A stretch of 64,000 nucleotides of DNA from contig VZTG01003742.1 of NCBI GenBank assembly GCA_013397845.1, positions 186,001 through 250,000 of the forward strand. Reading direction: 5' to 3'. Made by a program: the position numbers and the translations under genes. This document shows, in pieces, positions 21,111 to 33,460 of this stretch. The number at the start of each line of letters is the position of its first letter. Positions within the stretch are counted from its first letter, which is position 1. The notes under the pieces were generated by a model, which searched no databases, had not been told where the DNA came from, and saw nothing but the letters and a program-made list of their open reading frames with translations. This DNA is from Melanocharis versteri. Lineage: Eukaryota > Chordata > Aves > Passeriformes > Melanocharitidae.

Positions 21111-21564
21111 TGTCAATTTGAGGCTGTCCCCAGAAACACTGGCTCAAGATCACAAGTTTTAAAAATAACTCAAGAGATTTTTTTTTCTTTCTTTTAATTT
21201 GCATATGTTTGTTTATGAGCCATCAGGTTGTGTGCAGACCATGTTTTTCATCATTGAGCCAGAACCAGAAAAGGCAGAAAGATCCTGTTTGAAAACAGAA
21301 AGCTGAAATTGCCCAGTAGGTGTGACTTTTTGACCTGGGGATTTAAAAGCAGCAGAGACACCCAGAAACCGTAAATTTTGGTGGTCTTGTTGCAGATTTC
21401 TATCACTCTGCTGCCTCAGAGTATTGATTTAGAAGGGGCTGTGAAAGATGACCACTGTGCACATCCACTCTTTGGAGGCAGTCAGGTTTTCTGCAGGACT
21501 TCCCTGCTCAACTTCTGGAAGGGTGTTGGCAGCATCATCTCTTCCTTGGATTAATTATCAGGCA

Positions 21565-21778
21565 GTTAGGAAGAAATTTTGGGCTGTGAGGGTGGGGAGG
21601 CCCTGGCACAGGGTGCCCAGAGAAGCTGTGGCTGCCCCTGGATCCCTGGAAGTGTCCAAGGCCAGGTTGGATGGGGCTTGGAGCAACCTGGGACAGTGGA
21701 AGGTGTCCCTGCCCATGGCAGGGGTGGCACTGGATGATCTTGAAGGTCCCTTCCAACCCAAACCATTCCATGATCCCA
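21565..21778 (+). mobile_element. CR1 LINE 3' fragment, well preserved
   Basis: Contains agttaggaagaaattttggg, ggtggggaggccctggcaca, ttggatggggcttggagcaa, cccatggcaggggtggcact and ttccaacccaaaccattcca. Confidence 0.92.
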
Positions 21779-22917
21779 TAATTGGCTGTTCCTAAACCAG
21801 ACTGACATCCTGTGTAGGATCAAGGCCACCAGAGCTTTTAAGAAGCCCAAAACATGGTTGAATTCACTGTCTTTGCAAAAAAGTGTCACATTCCTCTCCC
21901 TCTAAATCCTCCAAAGAAGAGGACTCCAAACTGCCCATTTCCTTGCCAGCTGTCCTGCTCTTGGGCAGTCCTGCACAAAATTGATATGGAAGAGCAGTTC
22001 CTAGAGTTCACTCAATCCCTACCAAGCAATGAGTGTAATCCCAGTTGGCAGGAAAGGCAACTTCTGTTCTCTTTGATTGTCCTTTCCTGCCCCTAAAATA
22101 CCCCTCATTACCCTCAGCAATATCAGAGGCTGAACTGTGCTCTCCCTCGCATTTGCTTTCACCTAATTAAGAGCCTGTTAAATAAGGTCAGATGCCCTCT
22201 GAGAAATGTCTGAATAGATGGAAAATCCCGCGTGGATGCTCAGCTAAGGATGGAAAAGACACTGCGTGAGTGCCTGTGTTTCTCAGCCAAGAATGATAAA
22301 AGTGATTTGGCCCAGTGGCAAAAACTGCAGCGTGTTGTGCTGCTGACTCTTTTGAAATAATTCTCTATCAGCAAAAGGCAAATTATTGCAAAAAGTCATA
22401 ATTTAGCTTGATTTTAACTCGTTTGCTGCTTTCATGTGGGTGTTTTGGAGTAAGCTGGGATAATTCAGGGAGTAGGGAGTCCCTTAACCTCCCGCTGGGT
22501 TGGTTGTGTGTTCCAGAAGGGATGTGAATAACTGAGGAAGCTGAGCTGAGCAGGAGAGGAACAGATTCAAAGTCTTGGAGGTGCCCCAAACGAGTCATTC
22601 ATGTCAAGGGAAGAAATTCCACTTGGGGCTGTCTCCACCCCATGAGATTCATGGGCAGCTGGAATTTCAGCTCTCACTGTCCCGCAGCCTTGGGCTTTTC
22701 ACACTTGAATTAAGCTCTTTTTATGCTTTAGAAATGCTTTCATGAGCCAGTTGATGCTGTATTGAAGTGCCCCACTTTGCCCTAAAACCAGGGCTATGTG
22801 AAGTGCACTGGGAAGGAGGAAAGGCAGGGAGACAGTGCAGGATTTGGGAGACCTGGAGTCATTCCCTGCCTTGCTCACAGAGTCCTGGCACTCTCAGGCA
22901 CACGATGTGATTCTTGG
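21779..22917. other. Intronic sequence without recognised gene
   Basis: Unique sequence, AT-rich near 22300-22450. No exon, RNA gene or repeat was recognised. Confidence 0.6.
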
Positions 22918-22994
22918 GGTGGTCCTGTGCAGGCCAGGAGTTGGACTCGATGATCCTTCCAACCCAGGATATTCTAGGAATTTATGATTCAATG
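22918..22994 (+). mobile_element. CR1 LINE 3' tail of a third subtype
   Basis: Reads tgtgcaggccaggagttgga, ctcgatgatccttccaaccc, aggatattctagg and tatgattcaatg. The 'caggagttggactcgatgatcc' wording differs from the two other groups in the window. Confidence 0.85.
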
Positions 22995-25090
22995 ACATCA
23001 GCTGCGGGCAAACCTCTGTAACTCCATGTGTCCTGAAGGTACAGGAGATATTCCCAAGATCACAACCTCTTTTGGAACTCTCTGTAACACCTGCCACTGA
23101 CTACTGAAAACTCAGCTCTCCTCCTGACCTGTGTGCACGCCCTGGTGAGAGCTGGACACCTCTGCTTGATCCCAAAGTTCAGAGGGACTTTTGCTTTGTC
23201 ACCATCAGGTGTCCAGTCGGAGCTCTGCTGGGTATCAGATAGGGAAATGCTCCTTCAGAGAATAAGTTGTAGCCACCCTGTCCTCTAAATGATGTGAGTG
23301 AAAGCTTCCTTGATCCCACCTGGAGGAACCTTGACAAGGCCAAGCTGCGTGGAGAGGAGCAGCAGGGAGCAGTCTGACAGTTGTTCACTGGAAGGAAGGA
23401 TTTCATACAAAGTGCAGGTCGGGATGCCTTTGCTGCGTGCTTGGCCTTGCTGATCCATGCCAGAGCTGTCTCTTCCAGGCCTGCCCCATTCCCAGAAAAA
23501 TTATTTCCCTGCAAGCACATTGCATTAATCATTGGGTCCAGCTGAGGGGGAGGATCTGCAGCTCTGGCAGTACTCTGAGTTCATGGATCTTGGTCGTGGG
23601 CAGAGTCTAAACCCTGCCTGCTGGCAGGACACGAATTCCTGTGACTCTGGGTCACGGCACTGCTGGTGAGATTTTGCAGCTGATGAGCAGAGGGGCTGAG
23701 TGACACATCCTTTGCTGTGCCTGTGACAGAGCAGAGCATCAGGGCTGAGTCTGGATCAACCCTGGGCCAGGATTTGGGTGCACTTAATCCACATTAACAC
23801 AATTTGCTGCGTTTCCCACTAAAAGACCTGTGTTCAGACACAGTGGTGGCATATTTGTGCCTGAGCTCTCCAGTTGTACCCTCGTCTACGTGTTCAATAT
23901 TTGAGGGTAGAACCACAGCTTTCCCAGTGCCATCTGTGGATCTGCACTTGGCTTGAGCTGCAGCCTGAACTAATGTCAGCATCCGTCTCTTAGCCTGCCA
24001 AAAAGCCATGTCCCCATGCCAGGATACTTCCTCCACAGGCTGCTCAAAGAAGCAGCACAGGAGCTGGAGGATTCTCAGAGGGTTCTGAGGGTGCTGTGTT
24101 CTCTAGAGGATGGTTTAATTCACCTTTGGGATTCCTTGCTTTGAGGCATTCATGTGAGGTACACATCTGGCATCAGGACGTGAGGAATGGGATGGGTGTT
24201 TCAGTCTAACCAGGTCTGCTTCCTCCTGTACCACGTTTTTAAGTTTTAATTGTTCCCTCTAATTCATGGGGCTCTGCTGACAGCTCCCCCCTGCCTTGCA
24301 CAGGGGACAGAAAATCAGAAAGGGTGGAGGAAGGAGTGAGCAATGCCCAGAAATGCACAAAGCACCCGCAGATTCATTCCCTGGGTGAGGAGAGGCAGGG
24401 TCTATCGATCCTGGGGAGCCATGGAGACGTGTCCCCTGGGGCACGGTGCTGCCCAGCACACGGCCTGAGGGTCACCTGGCACTATTGATTGTGGTGCTGT
24501 TCCTCTGTGGAGTCAAATACAGGCTGCTCAGTACGGCTGCTGTGCTGTTCTGGGAGAAAGGAGGTGTGGATGTTTAATGCATCTCTCTCATGTTTAAAAA
24601 AAAAAAAAACAAACCCACTCCCATCTCCCTGAGTCCTGTCAGACTGGTAGGTTGTGTTTCCAGCTAGGAACAGGTCAGAGTATTAAGGGCAGCTCAAGGA
24701 ATTTAGCTGGAAATCTGAAAATCTCCCTCCTCCCTTCCCCCAGCCCCTGACCCTGTAACAGACCCAGAAGAAGGGGAGAAGAAAGGGGAAACCTAAGAAG
24801 CTGGTGATTACATGTGAAGCCTGGCAGATCTGTAATCCTGGACTCCATTAAACATCTGTCTGCTCCAATCTCCCTGACAGCCAGGTCTCCTCCTCTCGCT
24901 GCCTCGCACAGATCCCGCATTTGCAGGTCACTCCGAGGCACCGGTTGTTAATCACCATGCCCTGCTTTGGTGTTCCACAGCCCAGCCTGGGCACCAGAGC
25001 TCCCAGGGAGGGGGGATTTGGGCAGGGCAGTGCCCACAGCTCAGAGCTACAGGCACATCCACACCTCTTGGGTTGGAGCTTTTCCATCTA
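22995..25090. other. Intronic sequence without recognised gene
   Basis: Unique sequence with a 14-base A run at 24596-24609, not preceded by any recognisable SINE. No gene was seen. Confidence 0.6.
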
Positions 25091-25500
25091 ACAGATTGTG
25101 AGTGCTTTCCCGGATTGCCCAGTGCCTGTCTGGGGCCGTTCTCTTAATTATTGCATTTTAAACAGTCTTCCAAAGTTGTTTCCATCACAGGCTCATGTGT
25201 CTTATTATTTTCTTTGAGGCAAGTATTTGCTCTCTTGGGGCACCATAAGTGCGCAGAGTTATCATTTTCTAATGCATTTTCTGTTTTTCATGTGATATCC
25301 CTGAACTCCTAAGCACACTCCATGTTAGTGGATTAATAGGAATTTCATTGTAAGACTCAGGGAGAATTTTTTTTCAATGCTCCAGAGTTCGCTGTGTCTT
25401 CTGCACTCATGGCTTTGAGTCTTTCTTGCTGCGAGGCCCCTGCTAAATATCTTTCATCACGTTATATTACTTGATACAGTCATTATCATCATATATAGTA
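25091..25500. promoter_or_regulatory. Candidate conserved noncoding element
   Basis: Repeat-free AT-rich sequence with ordered words such as tcttaattattgcattttaa and gtgatatccctgaactcct. It resembles the other candidate blocks in composition and is not testable without alignment. Confidence 0.3.
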
Positions 25501-27163
25501 GGAACTGGAAAATGAAATCCATTCCAGAACCTGCCCTTGAAAGGCAAACTGGCTTTTATGTTCTTTTCTATTAAAAAACCCTTTAAAGTCATACTGTAAT
25601 GTTATTTTTCCCCATTTTTTTTTCAGGGTTTGGGTTTTCTTCCCAGTTCTTGTGATTTTCCAGTTTGTGATTGGAGTCAAGAGTACCTAGCTACCCTGAA
25701 AATTATTTTCTTGTTTTATTTCCTAGCTGCGTGAAGAAGTAATGGGAATCCTTGAGACCTAAATTAGTCTGTCTTGCTTTGTTGTTTGTCTTTGGTTTTT
25801 GTTTTTCTTTTCCTTTAGAAAGATATTCTGAACCAGCAATCTGAGCGCTTGGTCAATACTCTGCTGTATTTTTGTTTGTAGTGTAAGCTTGGCTTTCACA
25901 GCCGCTTGTGTTTGGGTGGTTGGGAAGATTTGAAGGGACGGAAAAATCCATGCAGAAAGTTGTGTGGATAAATCAATGGGTGTCTGCCTGCCCCCTCTGT
26001 GGATGTTGCACATGGACACGACAATTCCCCTGCCAAATGCCCCGTGTGTCATTGCCTGGATAAAGGCTGTGTTAAGATTTTTTGAAATAATCGGATTTTT
26101 TGAAATAATCATCCTAAAACTTTAGGTTTTCCTGTCTCATCCCAACTGCAGCACTTCTCACGTCGTTCCTAGGAATCCTTCCCTTTAATTCACCTCCTGA
26201 ATTCACTTCTTTTCCCTTAGTCCTGAGCTCCTACATAAATACCTGCTCTTGTGTCCCTCCTCTGAGAGTCTGGGTCCGTGGATGCCTTCGTGATGGATTT
26301 ACAACTTGCAAAGCCCTTTGGATTTCTTGAGGATGAAAGACAGTGTTTGTACAAGATCCCTGCCCTCATGACATAATTTGGGAAGCTTTCTCTGGAAGGA
26401 ACCTTCCAAGCACTTGCGAGTTCACGTGTCAGTAGTTTCTGCCCCTAAGAGCGAAGGTAACCCGTGTGTTCCCTCCAGGCATCACACCAGGAATGTGTTT
26501 TGATGGAGTATGGACCCCAGGGTGGTTCACATAATTAATGTTGGATTCACGGAGCACTGGGAAGAAGGAGATGTTTGCACTGACCTGGGCTCCACAGGAC
26601 AAGGCTTCCTTTATTCCCACTATATCCTTGTTTTATTCCACTGGTTAAACGCAATAAAACAGCGAACAGCTTCTGGCAGTGAAGCCAAATGCTGCCTTGT
26701 GCCTGTAGACCTCAGCTTTCTCCCTCTCCCAAAAAAAAAAGGATAGCTCCATTCAAATTGATAGGGAATAAACCCAAGGCATTCCTGGACACTGGGAGGT
26801 TTCCTCTTCCTCTCCAAGAGCATTATCTCCCTCGGGATTTCCACCTCCGGCCATGAACTGGCAGCTTGGCCATTACGACCCACTTGGCAGTGACTGATTG
26901 TGGGGATCTCTTTGGCTGTGGAAAATGTGGAACTGATTGTCTGGGCGACCCCGCTTGACCTGGGGAATTCTGCGTTTAACCTGGCTTTAGACATAATAAA
27001 CTGGAGTAATTAGCAGAGAAATTCAGTGGTGACACGTCTAATTGATTGGAAATGCCAGTCCCCGATGAGAGCGGGGCTGTGGTGAGGGCTGCGCCGTGAA
27101 GGGGTCGGCAGGATGCTGTCAGGAGGCAGGAAAATGCAGGGAAGGAATGTGGAGCCTGCTGGA
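25501..27163. other. Intronic sequence without recognised gene
   Basis: Holds an 18-bp direct duplication at 26076-26111 and a likely conserved block from 26810 to 27110 (gtaattagcagagaaattca). No exon was recognised. Confidence 0.55.
26076..26111. repeat. 18-bp tandem duplication
   Basis: gattttttgaaataatcg is followed directly by gattttttgaaataatca, differing only in the last base. Confidence 0.9.
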
Positions 27164-27217
27164 GGTTTGCTTTTCTTTGCAGCTGAGAATGCTGCAGGTT
27201 TGCTTTTCTTTCCAGCT
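27164..27217. repeat. 33-bp direct repeat carrying two acceptor-like tracts
   Basis: ggtttgcttttctttgcagct at 27164 recurs at 27197 as ggtttgcttttctttccagct. Both units end in a pyrimidine tract plus CAG, like splice acceptors. Confidence 0.85.
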
Positions 27218-27950
27218 AATGGCCTGGGTGAATACGCTATCCATCACTAATTACTGATCCCTCCACTCAGCACTTTCCCAAGGTTGAGCTCGCACCTCTG
27301 GGAAAATACACCTCAATCTCTGCACAGTCCATCTCAGCCGTGGACTTGCAAAGAGAAAAACGCCTTTTGTGATGCTCATCTGAAAACCCAGCAGTCTCTG
27401 CCCCACCAAGGAGGCAAGGATGGGCCCTTTTTGGGAGAACATTTATTCCAGATCGTGGATTGATGATATCTTATCTCCCGTGTCAACGCGGATCTGTGAT
27501 ATCCCTTCCCAGGCTTTGTGCTTCTAGATTGATGACAGTCGAAAAATGAAGTATTTAAATGAATTTCTCTTTTAGAATTGTGCTTAAAATCATGCACTTT
27601 GCTGTCCTGGTTCGTGGCAGAGCCTCAGGAGTACGTGTGTGCCCACCTTGGAGCAAGGTACCCTGTGGCATGGGACCAGGAGTGGCCTGGGAGTGTCTCC
27701 CAGACAGTCTTGGACGTGGTTCAGGGATGACCATGGCCAGTGACAGTTTCTGAGAGGCAATTTGGCTGCAGCTGCTCCATTTTCAGGCTAAGGGAGCCAA
27801 ATGAGGTGTAATTCTGCCCTTCTGTACTCCCTGGCCTCAGGACCAGAGTGTGAGGCAGGCACATGAAATTTCTCAGTGCAGGCACAGCTGCCCAGCTTGG
27901 TACAGGTTGTGTGATTTGTGGAGGTGGGTTCAGAGTCTCTGCTACTCATT
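27218..27950. other. Intronic sequence without recognised gene
   Basis: Unique sequence between the acceptor-like repeat and a long CR1. Nothing was recognised. Confidence 0.6.
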
Positions 27951-28282
27951 GTGGCCTCTCAGTACTTAAAGGGAGCTTATAAAAAAGAGGGAGAATGATT
28001 ATTGACATGGACAGGTAGTGAGGGGACAAGGGGGGATGGTTTTAAACTAAAAGAGGAGAGATTTTGGTTAGATATTAAGAAATTCTTCCCTATGAGGGTG
28101 GGGAGGCGCTGGCACAGGGTGCCCAGAGCAGCTGTGGCTGCCCCTGGATCTCTGGAAGTGTCCAAGACCAGGCTGGATGGGGCTTGGAGCAGCCTGGGAC
28201 AGTGGAAAGTGTCCCTGCCCATGGCAGGGGGTGGCACTGGATGGAATTTGAGGTCCTTTCCAGCCCATTCCATGATTCTGTG
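27951..28282 (+). mobile_element. CR1 LINE 3' fragment, longer copy
   Basis: Starts gtggcctctcagtacttaaa and runs through ggttttaaactaaaagagga, atgagggtggggaggcgctg and gcccatggcagggggtggca to ccattccatgattctgtgg. Confidence 0.93.
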
Positions 28283-29693
28283 GTACCTCACAGGACAGGA
28301 GCTGTTGCAAGGTGTCAAGCACTCAGTGTTTTTCACTTGTAGTGCTAATTAACCATTTTAAAGTCTTGATGAAAAGCTTCTTGTAAACAGGAGCAGCAGA
28401 GGAGCAGGGTGAGTACATGTCTGGGGAAAGCTGAAGCAGCCAACTGGAGGAGCTGGCAGCAGCCTCTGGAGGGGGAGATATCAACTATATCCTATGGAAA
28501 AAGGGGAGAAAATAAAATGTGGGGTTCACTGGCCTCTTTTATCTCATAACACAGACACAGCCTCAGAGGTTACAACCTGTTGCAGCTGTTACACCATGAG
28601 AACTCTCCATTTGCTAAGGTTTTTTTCTTCAAGGACTGGTTTCCTTGAGGTGCACCCTCCTCCCATCAACAGGAACCTCTGGAAACCAGCTCTGGGCTTC
28701 GGGAACACTTTAATATCCTAGATCAATAAATTCAGAGGGAAAAGGCAATCCAGTGACACCACCATATGCACTGAAGCATCCTGCGGAGATCGTGGAGTCT
28801 CCAAACAAACATTAGATGTGTAAACAGTGGATCAGCATTCCTTCGCTGCAGACCCACTTATTGCCTTCCTGATGATTTATTTTCATTAATTTTCATAGCT
28901 AAACAGATGAAAGCGCCATGAGCAAACATTGTAGGCTCTCCCTGCTCCCACACAACTCAACATCCCCCCTTTCTCCTTTCCAAACTTTCAGCTGGCAACC
29001 AATCCATCCTCTGCTTTTTTGTGGCACAAAGTTTGCATAGCCCAAAATTCCTTTCCCCAGTCTTCAGTGCTTTGACACTTCTGGGATGTTATTCTCTCTG
29101 TTTAGAGGAGCAGTGATAATGGTGGAAATGTGAAAAGACCTTTTAAATACTGAAGTATTTGTGTTTAATGGATATTTTTGAGTTTGTGGTTTTTTGTTTG
29201 CTTCCTCACATGCTGTTTATAAGGAAAGAGGATTCACACATTACAACTGCACTTTGGAATATTTTTTTCTTAAAGCAGAGGGATTATTTGTAGGTTTCAG
29301 CATCAACAGTTTTACCTCAGGGTCCTGGAAAAAGAGAAAAATCTTCTTCACTGGGCAGATGAAATTTTTTTGCTCAGCTGGGTCAGGTCCTTGGAGATAA
29401 CCTGTGAATTTCAATGGGACAATTCTATTCTTCTTTTGCTTGCATTCGTTATTTATTTTCTGCCATCCTGCCTCCCCAAGATATTAACCTGGGGATTCTT
29501 TAAAATTTTGATAAAAGTCATCCTGAATTTAGGGGTCCATTTGTGGGGGGAAAACGTGTTTGTTCTGGCTCTGTGATTTGGTCTTGGCCTGGGATGGTGC
29601 TTTTCCTCTTGTCAGCCATGCAAATAGTCATGTGGAACAGAGAAGTGAGGAAGTTATTTATTTTTTATTATATGTGTGTATAATATATATATT
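28283..29693. other. Intronic sequence without recognised gene
   Basis: AT-rich, especially 28840-29300. It ends in a tatgtgtgtataatatatat simple-sequence stretch at about 29664-29693, next to a CR1. Confidence 0.6.
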
Positions 29694-30032
29694 TACAAGA
29701 GCATGTAGTGACAGAACAAGGGGTTTCAAATGGTTTCAAAACCATTGAAATGGTTCAAAACCATTTCAAATGGTTTGAAACAATGGTTTCAAACGGACAG
29801 ACGGCAAGGTTAGATTGGATATTAAGAAGAAATTCTTGGCTGTGAGGCTGGGGAGGCCCTGGCACAGGTTTTCCAGAGAAGCTGTGGCTGCCCCTGGATC
29901 CCTGGAAGTGTCCAAGGCCAGGTTGGACAGGGCTTGGAGCAACCTGGGACAGTGGAAGGTGTCCCTGCCCATGGCAGGGGTGGAATGAGATAATCTTTAA
30001 GATTCCTCCCAATCCAAACCATTCTATGATAC
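29694..30032 (+). mobile_element. CR1 LINE 3' fragment with an internal palindromic expansion
   Basis: The 5' part (gcatgtagtgacagaacaag) and the 3' part (ttagattggatattaagaag onward, ending attctatgat) are normal CR1. Between them, at 29721-29793, the usual short 'aatggtttcaaac' region is expanded to about 70 bp of alternating aatggttt and aaaccatt units. Confidence 0.92.
29721..29793. repeat. Alternating direct and inverted aatggttt/aaaccatt units inside CR1
   Basis: Contains mini-hairpins such as aatggtttcaaaaccatt and gaaatggttcaaaaccatttc, plus further direct copies of the word. Confidence 0.9.
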
Positions 30033-32691
30033 ATAAATCGATAATATTTATGTATTATTAGTGGTTTCCTCAAAGATTTCATGAAAGGCTACAGCGTTTT
30101 CCTAACAAAGTTCCCTCTCCTTTGTGTGGGGTTTGGAGCAGGCTGCGGGTGAATGAGGCTTTTTCCCCCACCACACAAGAGGGTTTTTGTGAGATGATGA
30201 GGGTGACTGGGAAGACGATGGGCAGGTTCATCAGGAATGGAACACACAGAGCACCTGAACCTACTGCACACGTGGAGATCTGCTCTCATGCTCATGCCAG
30301 GTCAGAGGGCAAGAGGAAAATCGTGTCACAGAGGCATCACCTGGCGCTTCCACACGTTTCTGTATCCAAACCCTGCGGGATCACCTTGTCTGCCAGGGAA
30401 GCACGGCCGGGCTGGAAGGCAGCCTGTGCTGGCAGGGCACAGCACCATTACAGTAATGCATCTGCAAAGGGGAGGCTGCCGAGGGGCTCTGGGGATAATG
30501 GAGTGGCTGGGCTAATAAAATTAGCCTGGCATTCACAGCCTGAGCGGGGAGGAGGGGAACTGTCCCTTTCAGTCTTCCCAATCACGCCCTGACATCTCAT
30601 TCCAGCCCAGGAAGGGAAGCAGGCGAGGGGGAGCCTTCCAGCAGAGTGGAGACATGCTGCTGCACTGATGCAGTGCTGGGGCTTTCTGGAAAACCAACTG
30701 GCTGGGCTGTGGTGGCTCCACCTCGGTGACAACGCGAGCCCTGAGCCACCGCCACGCTCCGCCAGCCACCCTTCCCTCCGACGGGGCAAGGTTGGAAATA
30801 CATTTGTCACTCGAGCTCCAGACAGCAAACGAGGCTGATTTAATTAACCCTGGGAGCCCTGCTGGCCTCGTCTGCGAGAGCTCAGGACAGCAGGACGTGG
30901 ATGAGTGGAGGCAGGGAGAGGAGGGAGAGGGGAAGAGGGCAAAGGCACGAGGCTGGTGGAGCATCAGGAGCCATCTCAAAGCACTTTGCTTCTCACCACC
31001 GAAAGCCCCTCACAATTAGTCTTGATGTGATTTACATTTACTTTAAGGCATCTGCATAATGGGGTATAATGCACAGGAAATGCAGTCACGAGCTTCTGAA
31101 AGCTTTTGGGGGCTGACAATTCCCGCAGAGCATGAAATCTCCCTCTTCCCTGCAGCTGGAAGCGAGTCCAGCCTTTACAGAGTGTGTGCTCGTGGGCTAA
31201 AATGCCAAAAAATCTACCTTGCAGTGTGTCTGAACCATCAGCTCTATTCATGAAGTGTCCAGACGTGCCCTTTGTTTTCTACCTTCCCAAAGAATTTATT
31301 GGGATGTTGGACTTCTTATTTAAACACCAGGCAGGAGGATTTTCACCTCTAGCAGAGCCAAAACTAGGTGAATGTTGCTTTGCTGTCAGTCAGGGGCAGA
31401 GCAGGGGCTGGGGGAAGCTGGGCCACCTCTGCCCACACCTGGCAGGCTTTGGTGGCCAGGTTTGCCGTGAGAGACATCACCCCTGCTTGCAGAAAGTCAC
31501 CTTGGCCAAGGAGCTCTGAAATTTTAATGCTCCCCACCAAATATTGACTCTCTGAGGGCGTCTGAGTAAGCCTTTAGCGGAGAAGTCGATATTTGTCTGA
31601 TGTTTCAATGGATAATGTTGCTTTTCTCTGAATTTCCTCTGGACTCTGCTGGCCTCTCCCAAACTCGCTGCACAGTGGCAGAAGCAAGACAAAAACACGG
31701 GCAGAGGAGGGAGTGTTCCTTTTGGAGGGTTGCTCTGTGTTGTCCACTTCTCCCTGACCTAATGAGGCTCTTTTTTGGGTGCCTCTCTCTCAACTCAGCA
31801 TCTGAGCCTGGTGTAATCACTTCCAGCACGCAGCTATCCTTCCCCATTTGGCTCTCCCTCGCTCTCTAAGGAATTTGGACAGCCAACATTTACCACGGAC
31901 GCAGCAGAAATGTTGCAATAAATGCAAAGACATCAGGAATTTTCCATGAGAAACATTCCTCTTCCCACTGCAGGATAATCTTGTCACTCCCTCCTGAGTA
32001 GACTTGAGTGGGTCTCATCTGTCCTGCTGGGAAAAGAAGCTCCAGGTGAGATTTTAGGTAGGGTAGTGGCCGTATATTGGTAATAGAAGACAAACGTGTT
32101 TCTGTTTCCCTGCTTCACTGCGGTTCCTCAGTTGAATTCTGCAGCAGAGGCTCCATTCTGCCCTTGCACATGGTCATTCTGCCTCCTTGGGCAATTCAGC
32201 ATCTGTCCCCTACAAGTCTGAGCTGCAGGAGGATCCCAGTGGGGTACAAGTGAATATATTGCCTTCCAGGTAGCAGAATCACTGCTGCAGGTTAGATTTC
32301 TGCCAATTTACCAACCATCAGGGACTCGGTCTAAGCTGGCTGTGCCTCCTAAGAAAGAATAATCCTGTAAACAATGTAGCTCTAATATAGGGAACAATTA
32401 AATAACTTGTTTCTGATTGAAGTTGAAATTCATTTTATTTCCATTTGCAAGGCGAGCTGGGCAGGTTTCAAAATAAGTGAAAAAAGGAGCTAATTTATAT
32501 TTCTGTTAGTGCTTGTAGCAGCTAGTAAATAAATCCAGGTGCTCACGGGGAGTTGGGAGACTTTAATTTCAATGGCAGCTTGGGCGTCTGATAACTGTGG
32601 GAGTCTGGACTTAAAATAAATGCAGAGGAGCAGTTTTCAGGAGCAAAGGGCACGGGATTTGTGGGCGCATTTCTTTGCTGTTTTAAATTTA
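30033..32691. other. Intronic sequence with possible conserved blocks
   Basis: The sections around 30450-30530, 30790-30900 and 30995-31260 are repeat-free with conserved-element composition (for example gtgatttacatttactttaa). Several frames of 90-156 codons overlap one another but lack motifs and splice logic. Confidence 0.5.
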
Positions 32692-32847
32692 GTCACAGAG
32701 TCCCAGAATGTTTTCTGTTGGAGGGGACTTAAAGATTATCTCATTCCACCCTCTGCCATGGGCAGGAACACCTTCCACTACCCCAGGTTGCTCCAAATCC
32801 TGCCCAAGCTGGCCTTGGACACTTCCAGGGATGGCACAGCCCCAGTT
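32692..32847 (-). mobile_element. CR1 LINE 3' fragment, antisense
   Basis: Begins tcacagagtcccagaatg and reads ctctgccatgggcaggaaca, ccaggttgctccaaatcctg and ggccttggacacttccaggg. The rest of the body is missing. Confidence 0.9.
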
Positions 32848-33029
32848 TGACTCTCCAGTGATGATTTTATCCCACTCAACTGCTGGTTGATGCCTTCACA
32901 GATCTGTGGCATGTCTGGAAGACATCCCTAGCTGGGGTTGACGTTTTTGGGGTGGTCACCTCAGCAGGGCAGCCTGGGCTGGCAGGAGGTCTGATCAATA
33001 TTTATCTGGCCAAGAAAGGGAGTGAGTGA
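32848..33029. other. Intronic sequence without recognised gene
   Basis: Unique sequence between a CR1 and an AT-rich candidate element; nothing recognised. Confidence 0.5.
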
Positions 33030-33460
33030 TGCTCGTATGAGCAGTGTCATATTTAAAAGGTGTCTCCACTTAACTGGAGGTCACAGTGTACACTCTCCCT
33101 GAGTGGTGGCATCATTTCATAAAAAAGCTTTTTCATTAATTAAAGTCCCTTAACCTTGCATCGTGCTCAGGGTTTGGTATAGAAGCTTAATTTTTCTGAT
33201 CAATATATATTACCATATTTCCTAGAAAGAAGCTTTCACCCCCTCAATTAGCTGAGGGAAAAAATAATTGTGTGCATTTGAAAGCATTTTGTGCCTCTAG
33301 TATCCATTAAGTAGATCAGAGCTGCAGTTTTCTTGTTCTTATGGACTTTTGTCCATATCAGTTACCCAAAGGAGCAGAAAGCATTATTTGCTCTCATCAA
33401 ATGACATTTCAATAAATGCCAGGGGAAAATGCTGATTCTGTTCTGCCTTTTTTTATTATT
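33030..33460. promoter_or_regulatory. Candidate conserved noncoding element
   Basis: A 430-bp repeat-free AT-rich block with many potential transcription-factor words (tttcattaattaaagtccct, caattagctgagggaaaaaa, tatccattaagtagatcaga). Among the candidates here, its texture is the most enhancer-like. This is an inference from composition only. Confidence 0.4.

Noticed and set aside
24596..24609. A14 run as the tail of a SINE or processed pseudogene
   Set aside because: No tRNA-derived head, gene-like sequence or target-site duplication was recognised beside it. The same holds for the runs at 44648, 48097, 52781 and 58633.
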